Virus record (IMG/VR): IMGVR_UViG_3300044620_001883
Span: 1-64,000 of that record
Length of the DNA stretch: 64,000 bases
From: a virus
Reading direction: 5' to 3' (one strand)
Each line of letters starts with the position of its first letter. Position 1 is the stretch's first letter. Below the pieces are notes generated by a model, which did no database searches, had not been told where the DNA came from, and saw only the letters and a program-made list of their open reading frames with translations. Below, in pieces: positions 32,816 through 40,450 of this stretch. The position numbers and the translations under genes are program-made.

Positions 32816-33403
32816 ATGACTCCAAACCTCGCAAAACTGCTAAGCCGCAGACATGAAGCAAAGTACAAGGGTTACACCTTCAAGGTGTTCCCTGGCATAG
32901 ACACCATGGCACAGGCACCATGGCAGGTCGAAGAGGCCGAGGAAGACTTTGTCGTCGAAGACGATTCGGACGTGCCCGATGAGAATCTGTGGTATCTGAC
33001 CAAGGTGCCAGATGAGTACAGCCCTTCTCCATTGGGTGACTCGTGCTGTACCTGCCTGATGTTCGACAGTGCTGCTGTGCGGGAATACTTTGAGGAGGAA
33101 GGACCGTTCCAACCTGACGAGGAACTTCGGGATGGTCTGCTGGCCGAGCTAGGTCGCGAGCCCACTGAGGATGATTACCTGGACGAGCATGTCTGGAAAC
33201 TGTACGTGTACTACCGGGAGTATGTGCAGGGTCAGTCCCCTTGGCTCATGATTGAGGTGCAGGTTTGTAATCCTGATGGTGAAATAAATCTGACGGCTAC
33301 AGTAACGTACCGGCAGATTGCTGCCGATCGTTTTGACGAGATCTGGAAAGCTGCGGTGGTCGGGGCACGACAGGAGATCGACAGCCTGATTTCTGAAAAC
33401 TAG
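32816..33403 (+). CDS. Acidic protein, unknown
   Basis: 195 residues, strongly acidic, with runs such as EEAEEDFVVEDDSDVPDEN and EELRDGLLAELGREPTEDD. CCTC (about 77-80) could bind metal. Aromatic-rich LYVYYREYVQG. The charge pattern is reminiscent of DNA-mimic or chaperone-type phage proteins, but nothing specific supports a function. Confidence 0.55.
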   Translation: MTPNLAKLLSRRHEAKYKGYTFKVFPGIDTMAQAPWQVEEAEEDFVVEDDSDVPDENLWYLTKVPDEYSPSPLGDSCCTCLMFDSAAVREYFEEEGPFQPDEELRDGLLAELGREPTEDDYLDEHVWKLYVYYREYVQGQSPWLMIEVQVCNPDGEINLTATVTYRQIAADRFDEIWKAAVVGARQEIDSLISEN

Positions 33404-33406
33404 GAA

Positions 33407-33598
33407 GTGAAACACGATAACAAACCAGCGCCCGCGGTGGGATCTACAATTAGCACCTGGTTCGCGGACAACCCTGCAGGTATGTCTACGGTGCTCAAGG
33501 TCGCGCGGTACACTGGAGCATATCCTCAGTGGTTCTCTTGGGTCGTTCGTGTTACAGCACCACGAACAAATCGAGGCTGGATGGAAATAGTCCAGTAA
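33407..33598 (+). CDS. 63-residue protein, GTG start
   Basis: GTG at 33407, 3 bases after the preceding stop. AGGAA lies only 2 bases upstream of the GTG. Begins KHDNKPAPAVGSTIS and continues as beta-rich sequence with FSWVVRVTAPRTNRG. No family recognised. Confidence 0.4.
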   Translation: MKHDNKPAPAVGSTISTWFADNPAGMSTVLKVARYTGAYPQWFSWVVRVTAPRTNRGWMEIVQ

Positions 33599-33863
33599 TT
33601 ATAGAACTTTGTGCTTGAATGTTCTCTCCTGATCGGGCACCATCACGGTGTAATCTCTCGATTTGAAGAGCGTCTCTGAGTTGAAAAAACAGCGACAATT
33701 GGATCTGACAGGAGGTCATCCCTAAATGCCCGAAGGGCCTGCGAGGATGTTGAGAGTTGGTGTTTTTTCACAAAAGCGAGCGGCCCCGCAACACTTTTGC
33801 CTGTAACAGGGCTCACCAGTTCAAGACAGAATCCAGGCCCTGAGGGCTCCAGGATCACCTCAC
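33599..33863. other. Gap before the initiator-like gene
   Basis: 265 bases without a clear rightward gene. Contains small hairpins (CACC/GGTG near 33640 and GCCC-GAA-GGGC near 33730) and is more AT-rich than its surroundings, so it may hold the promoter of the gene at 33864. A 71-codon leftward frame (about 33643-33858, GTG start) reads like plausible protein but stands alone, and I do not call it. Confidence 0.35.
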
Positions 33864-35654
33864 ATGTCTCAGACCACCCTCCCCGTGCCGGCTGCCAAGC
33901 AGCCCAAGGCTCCCAAGAAGCCCAGCAAGCCCAAGACACCCCCGTCTTCCCCGCACCTCCTGCCGCGCTGTATTGCCGGTTTGCGGGCTCCTACGATCCC
34001 CGAGCTGTCCCAGCACCCCGACTTCACCAAGAAGAACGTCAGCGACGCCAAGGTCATCCTGATGGCCATTCTGCGCCATGCCAGCTACTGGCAGGTCACC
34101 AAGAAGCTGGTCCGGGCTGACACAGGCTTTTCCGACAAGCGCACCACCAAGGCCCTGAACTACCTCAGGATTCAGCAGATGCTGGCCAACGTGGTTATCC
34201 GGAAGGACAGCAAGTTTCACGGCTGGTGCTTCAGGGTCGATCTGGACGGGAAGGTCCAGAAGGGCGGCTGGGTGCTCCACTACAGCCAGGAGACGGATGT
34301 GAAGCGCGACTTCAATGCCCGGAAACAGATGCGCCGGGAAAAGGGTGGGATCGACAAACCCAAGCCCAAGAAACGCCGCACACGCAAGACCAAGGCTCAA
34401 AAAAATGATCACAGTCAGTACCCCCCAAAACAGGGGGGTACTGACGCCGCTCCTCTGCACTCCTATAATGTAATACCTGTAGAAGCCTCTGAAAAAGAGA
34501 CCCTTTTATTCCCTCTGCCGAGGGAAAATTTCCAATCTCTTCCCGGAGACCCTCAGGACAGTCGCGACCGTCAGGAACTCCAGGGAGGATCGGAATCTCC
34601 GACCACCCCGGAAGTGGTCACGCCTGTCAGTCAGGAACGTCAGGAAGAAATCAAAACAGCCTACCCGGTCTCGGAGGACGTCCTGGAACACATTGAAGAT
34701 CTTGGGCTTCCTCAACCTGACCCGGCGATTGCCCCGACCTTCTACCTTCAGGCTCAGACATCGCTGGAAGCGGATCGATCATCATCAGATCCGGCACATC
34801 ACCATCGCGGCAGGCTCGCGATTGAGAAACTCCAACAGGGGGTGCGACCCCGCAAGGAGGCCGCGTTGGCTTGGTTCAAGGCCAACCTACCCGGCTGGCT
34901 GTTGGAGGATTGCCTCCGCCCTGGGGAGGCCATTACCGTCATGGTGGCTCACAAGTTGGTGCGCAAGCTACACGGTGGCTCCCTGACTCTTGACCACTTT
35001 GCCCGGTATTGGGCCGCGGTGCAGACAGAGCGCTGTAAACGCCTGCCGCTTGTGCATGTCGTGAATCTGCTTTCCAGCGCCTTTGCGATCAAAAACGAAC
35101 AGGATGCCGAGCATGCCACCAGCGCGGCAGCGCGGACTCACGATAAGTTCGGGCGGGTGCTTTACCGCGCTGAAGACGTCTCAGCCAACCTCGTACGGGC
35201 TATCCCGGATATGCGCGTGCCGCATAAAGCCGACACATCTGCGTGGGCACCCGATGCCCTCTACGAGGACCTGCAGGGTTGGAGAAGTGACCAGCTGACC
35301 GAGGGCTACGCTGACCGGTTCCTGTGGGCCGCACGCATCTACGCTCTGGCGGGCTACATGGGCGACCATCATGCTTGCGTGGTACCCCTGCTGCGTGACG
35401 TAAGTGCGGCGAACATCACCAAGCAGGATGTCTGCCGTTGGTTCGTGGAATCCCCTCGGGGGCGTCCGACCTTCGTGCGTGTCGCACGCGAGTTTGGTGC
35501 GTGTGGGTTGGATACCTTCGATGTTTTTGGTATTGACTGGCAGGAGTGCTATGCAAAGGCCTGGCGTCTGTGGGTCTGCCTTGCAACTGTCCGGGAATCC
35601 CAACTGCGGATCCCGTACGCGAACATGAGCCTTGGCGACTTCTGCCGCCACTAA
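33864..35654 (+). CDS. Winged-helix replication-initiator-like protein
   Basis: 596 residues. After a basic Pro/Lys tail (residues 5-30), residues about 55-120 have the look of a winged-helix DNA-binding domain used by phage and plasmid initiators (DAKVILMAILRHASYWQVTK, then TGFSDKRTTKALNYLR, then strands VVIRKD and WCFRVDLDG). Residues about 165-275 are a low-complexity linker rich in K/R then P/E/Q/S. The C-terminal 320 residues are helical. The DNA encoding the linker holds a 13-pair inverted repeat and several GTCAGGAA copies, as in lambda O where the origin lies inside the initiator gene. The function is inferred from fold and context. Confidence 0.6.
   Translation: MSQTTLPVPAAKQPKAPKKPSKPKTPPSSPHLLPRCIAGLRAPTIPELSQHPDFTKKNVSDAKVILMAILRHASYWQVTKKLVRADTGFSDKRTTKALNYLRIQQMLANVVIRKDSKFHGWCFRVDLDGKVQKGGWVLHYSQETDVKRDFNARKQMRREKGGIDKPKPKKRRTRKTKAQKNDHSQYPPKQGGTDAAPLHSYNVIPVEASEKETLLFPLPRENFQSLPGDPQDSRDRQELQGGSESPTTPEVVTPVSQERQEEIKTAYPVSEDVLEHIEDLGLPQPDPAIAPTFYLQAQTSLEADRSSSDPAHHHRGRLAIEKLQQGVRPRKEAALAWFKANLPGWLLEDCLRPGEAITVMVAHKLVRKLHGGSLTLDHFARYWAAVQTERCKRLPLVHVVNLLSSAFAIKNEQDAEHATSAAARTHDKFGRVLYRAEDVSANLVRAIPDMRVPHKADTSAWAPDALYEDLQGWRSDQLTEGYADRFLWAARIYALAGYMGDHHACVVPLLRDVSAANITKQDVCRWFVESPRGRPTFVRVAREFGACGLDTFDVFGIDWQECYAKAWRLWVCLATVRESQLRIPYANMSLGDFCRH
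34412..34647 (+). other. Candidate replication origin inside the initiator-like gene
   Basis: A perfect inverted repeat GTCAGTACCCCCC / GGGGGGTACTGAC (loop AAAACA-type, about 34413-34444) is followed by a consensus TATAAT (34464-34469) and an A/T-rich stretch to about 34545. Direct repeats of GTCAGGAA then occur at 34570, 34630 and 34639, with a variant CTCAGGACA at 34552. Inverted repeat, AT-rich block and iteron-like copies are the usual parts of an initiator-dependent origin. Nothing here proves origin activity. Confidence 0.45.
34441..34469 (+). promoter_or_regulatory. Sigma70-like promoter within the gene
   Basis: CTGACG (34441-34446, 4/6 match to the -35) is spaced 17 bases from a perfect TATAAT (34464-34469). 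The -35 overlaps the right arm of the inverted repeat, so a protein bound there would block it. It would transcribe across the iteron-like repeats. Confidence 0.4.
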
Positions 35655-35662
35655 TCCGATAT

Positions 35663-35875
35663 ATGCCCAAGCCACCCATAGAACTCGCAATCGTGCCCGC
35701 GCATTTCCAAAAGGGATGCCGCGTGTACAGCCCCCTCTTCGAGCAGGAGGGAGTGGTAAGCCGTGCTCCGCGTCATGACGACCAAGGGCGTGTGCTGTTG
35801 GACATTCTGTTCGACGGGGATACGATCCCTGTCGTGCAGCGTCCGCTTGAACTTCGTGTAGTCAATTTGGTATGA
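35663..35875 (+). CDS. 70-residue protein, small beta barrel
   Basis: ATG 35663, 8 bases after the preceding stop. Sequence (GCRVYSPLFEQEGVVSR, then GRVLLDILFDGDTIPV, then LELRVV) reads as an SH3/KOW-like small barrel. No family recognised. Stop overlaps the next start (ATGA). Confidence 0.5.
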   Translation: MPKPPIELAIVPAHFQKGCRVYSPLFEQEGVVSRAPRHDDQGRVLLDILFDGDTIPVVQRPLELRVVNLV

Positions 35876-36105
35876 CCCCAGAAACTTCCACTATTCACGC
35901 ATCCCATTCCTTCGTGCTGGAGCAGGCGAAGGCCAATATCGCGTTCGTGCGGGCCAACGCCGAGCACGTCGAGCAGGCAAAACAGATCAACGCGTCCCTG
36001 GCCAACATCGTGGCAATGGAACGCAACCTGGTCATGCACAACGCACTGGAACGCGCCAAGCTGAAGGAACTCAATGAAGACATGCAAAAACTGCTCAAGC
36101 ACTGA
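35872..36105 (+). CDS. Small coiled-coil protein
   Basis: 77 residues, helical throughout, with heptad-like spacing (EQAKANIAFVRANAEHVEQAK, split by small residues). Ends KLKELNEDMQKLLKH. Overlaps the next gene by 32 bases in another frame. No function can be assigned. Confidence 0.5.
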   Translation: MTPETSTIHASHSFVLEQAKANIAFVRANAEHVEQAKQINASLANIVAMERNLVMHNALERAKLKELNEDMQKLLKH

Positions 36106-36739
36106 CTTGGTGGCACGCGGCGCAAGCGGGTTCCGAAACGTGTGTCGTGTCTGCTGGGCGGAGGCTCAACGTGAAGCGTGGGCGAAGAACCGCACAAAAG
36201 GCCGCGCGGCGCTCAAGCGTGCCTATGCCAAGCATGCATCAAAGCGTCGAAGCGAGTCAGCCAAGTACAAGCAACAGCATCGTGAGTACTACGCATTGGC
36301 TGAATGGTTCCGTAAAAAAGGCATTCGTGTCAGCCACATTGCACCATCGGACATCACAGCTTTGGTTGAAATGAAGCAGGCCCTGAAACAGGCCAAGGCA
36401 CAGACGCAGTTACCAACACAATCTCCCAAACTGACTGCGCCAGCGCAACGCGTCTTGACTGCAAGAGCTGGACACGCTGTGGTTGCATCCTTCGTGGAAA
36501 CGCAAAGCGTGACTGCTCCACCAACGCACGAGCTTATTGAAAACATGATCGAACTCCAAGACACTGACCCGATGCCATTTGGTAAACACAAGGGAGATCT
36601 CATGCAGGATGTCCCGGCTAGATACCTGCACTGGCTGTACAGCAACGGCAAAAAGGATGACCGACGCTGCCCCGTCGCGGACTACATTCGCCGCAACCTT
36701 AACGCACTCAAACAGGAGTATTCCGATGGAATCTGGTGA
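36074..36739 (+). CDS. HNH-like zinc finger plus DUF3820-like domain
   Basis: 221 residues. The N-terminus has CKNC (4-7) and CRVCW (24-27), as in phage HNH-type zinc modules, but no HNH catalytic His-Asn pair is evident in what follows. The middle is a basic helix (RAALKRAYAKHASKRRSES). Residues about 163-221 (MPFGKHKGDLMQDVPARYLHW, then the acid/basic helix) match the DUF3820 pattern 'MPFGKxKGxxxxDVPxxYLxW', found in many phage and bacterial proteins. Probably nucleic-acid-binding. Confidence 0.65.
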   Translation: MKTCKNCSSTDLVARGASGFRNVCRVCWAEAQREAWAKNRTKGRAALKRAYAKHASKRRSESAKYKQQHREYYALAEWFRKKGIRVSHIAPSDITALVEMKQALKQAKAQTQLPTQSPKLTAPAQRVLTARAGHAVVASFVETQSVTAPPTHELIENMIELQDTDPMPFGKHKGDLMQDVPARYLHWLYSNGKKDDRRCPVADYIRRNLNALKQEYSDGIW

Positions 36740-37097
36740 TCCTGTGGTGTTGTGGGTGGAGCAGGCCCGACGTGCCTACGAGGCTGGGGAACAGCATCCG
36801 ATCCTGACCTTTCTGGAATCAGAGCTCGAGATCGAGATAGCAGAGCGTGGTTGTGATCGTGACATGACCGAGTCGGATCTGGATGCGTACCGCGAGAAGC
36901 GCATGCCCGAGATGCTTGAGGACGTGGTTACGATTCGGGAATACCTGGCATATTGCAGAATCCTGTCCGCAGGTAGAACCACCCCATTGGTTGATCTGCG
37001 CGCGATCATCACAGAAAACCTTCTCAAGGATCTGCCTGATGAATGTCCACAGCTTCTTGGTAGATATTTTGAACTCAAACCGAACAATGGACCCTGA
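36726..37097 (+). CDS. Acidic helical protein
   Basis: 123 residues from ATG 36726 with AGGAG upstream, overlapping the previous stop. Acidic helices (EQARRAYEAGEQHPILTF, then ESELEIEIAERGCDRD). Overlaps the primase gene by 11 bases. No family recognised. Confidence 0.55.
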   Translation: MESGDPVVLWVEQARRAYEAGEQHPILTFLESELEIEIAERGCDRDMTESDLDAYREKRMPEMLEDVVTIREYLAYCRILSAGRTTPLVDLRAIITENLLKDLPDECPQLLGRYFELKPNNGP

Positions 37098-38382
37098 CCA
37101 AGTACGATTTCGCAGCGGGGCCAGCACTGGTGTCCCCGAGGATGTCATGAACTTCGCGCAGGCCTTGGCGGTCAAGCATGGTGCGGTGCTGATCAGCCGG
37201 GAAAAGAACGGGCTGCATTTGAACCTTGCCTGTCCAGCCTGTTTGGAAGTTGAGGGGGATCAGGAGTTGCGCAAACGGCACCTGGCCGTCAATGCAGACA
37301 AGTTCTGCGCAACAGGACGTTGGGAAGGTGCCACAGATCACCTGCGGGACTCCGTAGGGTTGTGCATGAAGTGTGGCACCAAGTACAAGGCCACACAGCT
37401 CATGACCTTTGCGCCACTGGCCGCGCGCGGGATCAAGGAATCCAAGATCGGTTCCGTGTCTTTTGCGGACAACACACAGTGGCTGGTACGCGACGCCCTG
37501 GACAACATTGTTCCCGGTGGTCCGGGCAATGGTCCTCCCGGATCTCGAGGTAATCACGGGGATCCGCGGGATGTCATTCCGATCAACCAGCTGTCTGCTG
37601 ATCATCCCGCCGTCCAGTATTTGCTGGAGCGTGACTATGATTTGCAGAGTTTGTGGGAACAGTTCCGTTGCAGCTACTGTGTGCGAGAATGGGCGCAGGA
37701 TCCCGCGACCAAGCGTTACTACCGCAAACTCTGCGAGGGTTTCCGAGATTCGCCGCAGGGTCGTATTATCTTCTTCGCCGACATTGAGGGGGTGCAAAAA
37801 ACCTGGCAGGCGCGCATCATTGAACGGGTCGCGGAGCATGGTGGTACACGTTTCAAGTATTTCTGGAATGGGGACACAAACACTTGGTTCTGCATGGAGT
37901 CCTACGACGTCGCCAAGAAGAAGTTTATCCCGCCTCCTCAGTACGCGGAACGCTGGTCGCCCAGCAAGTACCGCACAGCTAACGGCACGGCACGGAATGA
38001 GATCCTGATGGGGCTCGATGCGGCTATCGCCTGGAATGCCTGCCATCGTCCTGGTCAGCTGCCAATCGCCTTCACGTCAGAGGGACCGTTGGACGCTGGA
38101 AGGTTGAGGGCGCCGGCCGTGGCGCAGATCGGCAAGTTCCTGTCGGATGATCAGATCGCGCTTCTTGCTCGTCACTTCGCGGTGGTCATTCAGGTGCCCG
38201 ACAATGACGCGGCCGGGCAGAAGGACCTGGAACTTAGCTCACGACGGCTGGCCTCCAAGGTGTTGACCGATGTCTGGCATTTGCCGCAGCAGCTTCCAGA
38301 CGGCAAAGCTGCAAAAGACATTGGGGACTTCCCGCAGGCCTGGGTGGACGAACAAAGGCAAACGTGGTTGAACAGCTACTGA
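37087..38382 (+). CDS. DNA primase with Toprim domain
   Basis: 431 residues from ATG 37087. The zinc-binding N-terminus has CPAC (about 51-54) and CMKCG (about 94-98). The central part has YRKLCEGFRDSPQGRIIFF and WNGDTNTWF. The Toprim core is TSEGPLDAGRL (Glu near 332) and QVPDNDAAGQKD (Asp pair near 372-374), the acidic metal-binding residues. The closing segment KAAKDIGDF resembles the DnaG 'KDxND' loop. It would synthesise RNA primers for the helicase encoded at 29847. The order zinc site, catalytic core and Toprim matches gp61/DnaG-type enzymes. Confidence 0.85.
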   Translation: MDPDQVRFRSGASTGVPEDVMNFAQALAVKHGAVLISREKNGLHLNLACPACLEVEGDQELRKRHLAVNADKFCATGRWEGATDHLRDSVGLCMKCGTKYKATQLMTFAPLAARGIKESKIGSVSFADNTQWLVRDALDNIVPGGPGNGPPGSRGNHGDPRDVIPINQLSADHPAVQYLLERDYDLQSLWEQFRCSYCVREWAQDPATKRYYRKLCEGFRDSPQGRIIFFADIEGVQKTWQARIIERVAEHGGTRFKYFWNGDTNTWFCMESYDVAKKKFIPPPQYAERWSPSKYRTANGTARNEILMGLDAAIAWNACHRPGQLPIAFTSEGPLDAGRLRAPAVAQIGKFLSDDQIALLARHFAVVIQVPDNDAAGQKDLELSSRRLASKVLTDVWHLPQQLPDGKAAKDIGDFPQAWVDEQRQTWLNSY

Positions 38383-38385
38383 CCC

Positions 38386-39942
38386 ATGGATATCACGCAC
38401 ATCACACAAATGTCCCCTTCGACAGAACGGGCCTGGAATGAGGTTAAGACACACACGACGCGCACGCCTGCCGTGACGGGTCGTTTTGACGCGCTGCTAG
38501 GCAATGTTTTCAAACTGCGGGATGCGGGTGACGACGGTATTTTCACGAGCAGCTTGCTTATGAAACAGGCAGGCTGGCGGCATGACAACTTGCTGCGGCC
38601 GATCCGGCGATATGTTGCCGCGCACCCTCAGGAAAAGGGTGTGCATTTGTTTCGCTCAGGTCAGCATGTGAACTCGGCGGTGTTTTGGTTGCCGGCGTTG
38701 CAGCGCTTCATCGTATGGCTGCTCAACAGCCTGAAAGGGCATGAGGCAGACCAGCAGCGCAGATGTGCGGGATTCATCGACGTCTACAGCTACATGTCAG
38801 GGCTGCGTAAGACGCGGGAGATCGAGTTCTGCGGACCTCTTATTCGTACAGCCTGGCCGGAATGTGCCAGCCTAGACGCGCTGGCCTGGGAGTACCAACC
38901 CATGTCACAGCTGGTGTTGGACTTCTACCACGACGACTTGAGCCAAACACGCATCGACGTGAGCAAGCTCGCCGCGCGCTGCGGGTATTCCGAGAAGCAC
39001 GTGAGGCGCAAACTGCAGACGTCGCGGGTCGAATATGGGGAGACAGATGACACTGATTTCCTGACTGTGGCGGCAGACGGCACACTCTCACGCAAGACGG
39101 CGGTGTTTCTACTGCTTAGCTTGCCCAAGCTGCTACGTGCCCGGTTGCTGGCGTTCAACGAGCTTTACCGGCGGATTGCACCGGTGCCGGTGCCGTGCCC
39201 CGCAGGTCTGCCTGAGTATATTTCCAAGGTGGACTTTAATGATCCTAAACAGGCGGTGCAGGCTTGTCTGCAGCTGGTCGAACGCACGAGGCAGCAACAG
39301 CAACACCATGTTCAATACAAGGCCGAGACGTTGCAGCGCATTCAGGACATGCAAGGGGCCGCGGATGTTCTGGCGGCGGAGCTGGCCGGCAAGAACGAGG
39401 AGCTGGCGCGGTTGAAGACCAGTCTGGCGCAAGCGACAGCAGCGGGCTCCATCGTGCGAAGTCCTGAAACTGACAGAATGGTTTACCATTCCAGCAAACT
39501 TCGGCAGGACCACGGCTGGTGCACGATCAATGACGTGTTGGCTGCGCTGTTGGACAAATACGATTATGACACCCTGCTCGCCATGGTGCACACAGCAATG
39601 CCCGCCAGCTCGCGTGACGTGAACAAAGTTCTGCGCAATGTGGTGCGGTTCAAGATAGGGCAGAAGAAATTGCGGGCGGACGGCGAGCCTGTGTTGCGTC
39701 CGCAGATCATGATTGAACAGAAAGCATTTGTACGGCGGGTGCACACGTCAAACAGCAGCACCGCAGGTTACCGTGCCAAGCATGGAACAGACCGCGATTG
39801 GCGCTGGCAGGTGTTCTTCACCCCTGTGGGAGCACGCTGGCTGGTCGATGATTTTCCGGCCCATGTGGAAGAATTCCTGGCAGCACGTTGCCCCGAGCAC
39901 ATGGCTGAGTGTGAACTGCCGGGGGAACTGGTCACGACATGA
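38386..39942 (+). CDS. Large HTH/coiled-coil protein, unknown
   Basis: 518 residues, 3 bases after the primase stop. Residues about 185-215 (RIDVSKLAARCGYSEKHVRRKL) look like a helix-turn-helix. A coiled coil occupies about 295-345 (QQQHHVQYKAETLQRIQDMQ, then EELARLKTSL). The C-terminal 170 residues (KLRQDHGWCTINDVLAALLD, then DWRWQVFFTPVGARWL) resemble the end of phage antirepressor or regulator proteins. A DNA-binding replication or regulatory role is likely. No specific family can be named. Confidence 0.6.
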   Translation: MDITHITQMSPSTERAWNEVKTHTTRTPAVTGRFDALLGNVFKLRDAGDDGIFTSSLLMKQAGWRHDNLLRPIRRYVAAHPQEKGVHLFRSGQHVNSAVFWLPALQRFIVWLLNSLKGHEADQQRRCAGFIDVYSYMSGLRKTREIEFCGPLIRTAWPECASLDALAWEYQPMSQLVLDFYHDDLSQTRIDVSKLAARCGYSEKHVRRKLQTSRVEYGETDDTDFLTVAADGTLSRKTAVFLLLSLPKLLRARLLAFNELYRRIAPVPVPCPAGLPEYISKVDFNDPKQAVQACLQLVERTRQQQQHHVQYKAETLQRIQDMQGAADVLAAELAGKNEELARLKTSLAQATAAGSIVRSPETDRMVYHSSKLRQDHGWCTINDVLAALLDKYDYDTLLAMVHTAMPASSRDVNKVLRNVVRFKIGQKKLRADGEPVLRPQIMIEQKAFVRRVHTSNSSTAGYRAKHGTDRDWRWQVFFTPVGARWLVDDFPAHVEEFLAARCPEHMAECELPGELVTT

Positions 39943-40205
39943 ACAGGAACGTACAGTGGGTTGGAACATGCGTTCATCTACCTGCACACAGGTTGGAAGC
40001 GTTCGATAATTCCTCTCGCGAGGTTACGTACCGGACGTTCTTGAAGCATGTGGGGTTGTACATTGTGCGTGAGCTCAATGAGCAATTCGGTTTTCATCCG
40101 ACAATCAAGAATGACTGCCACATTCAGTACTACCGCGGCAAATGGTGCGGGCGTCCTGCTATGTGCATGATGCATTCCAGTATTCACCACATCTGGCTGC
40201 TATGA
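39939..40205 (+). CDS. Small His/Tyr/Cys-rich protein
   Basis: 88 residues, ATGA overlap with the preceding stop. Contains TFLKHVGLYIVRELNEQFG and DCHIQYYRGKWCGRPAMCMMH, with His and Cys clustered at the C-terminus, possibly a metal site. No family recognised. Confidence 0.5.
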   Translation: MNRNVQWVGTCVHLPAHRLEAFDNSSREVTYRTFLKHVGLYIVRELNEQFGFHPTIKNDCHIQYYRGKWCGRPAMCMMHSSIHHIWLL

Positions 40206-40444
40206 AGAAAAAGACACCTAGACAAAAGAAGAAGCGCAAGGTGGAGTTCTGTCCCCGCCTCAAACCCTTTCGGTTACCGGAAGGGGAGCGGGGTCCTGTG
40301 GATCCGGTGACGGGCGATTTTGACATGGGATCCTCGTGTCATGGAAACTCAGCTTGCAGCAAGCGCGGTGTGAGTCACAGGATGCACAAGGTGACACCCC
40401 AAATGTGGGTCTGCCTCAATCCCGGCTGCTACGCCAACTGTTGA
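40202..40444 (+). CDS. Small basic Cys-rich protein
   Basis: 80 residues from ATG 40202 (ATGA). Very basic N-terminus (KKKTPRQKKKRK), then CHGNSACSKRG and CLNPGCYANC at the end, giving five or six Cys likely to bind zinc. A nucleic-acid-binding accessory beside the polymerase gene is plausible. Confidence 0.5.
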   Translation: MKKKTPRQKKKRKVEFCPRLKPFRLPEGERGPVDPVTGDFDMGSSCHGNSACSKRGVSHRMHKVTPQMWVCLNPGCYANC

Positions 40445-40450
40445 TTAACT

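Noticed and set aside
33643-33858. 71-codon leftward frame from a GTG
   Set aside because: The translation looks protein-like, but it is isolated, lacks a recognised family and lies in the likely promoter region of the next gene. Left uncalled.
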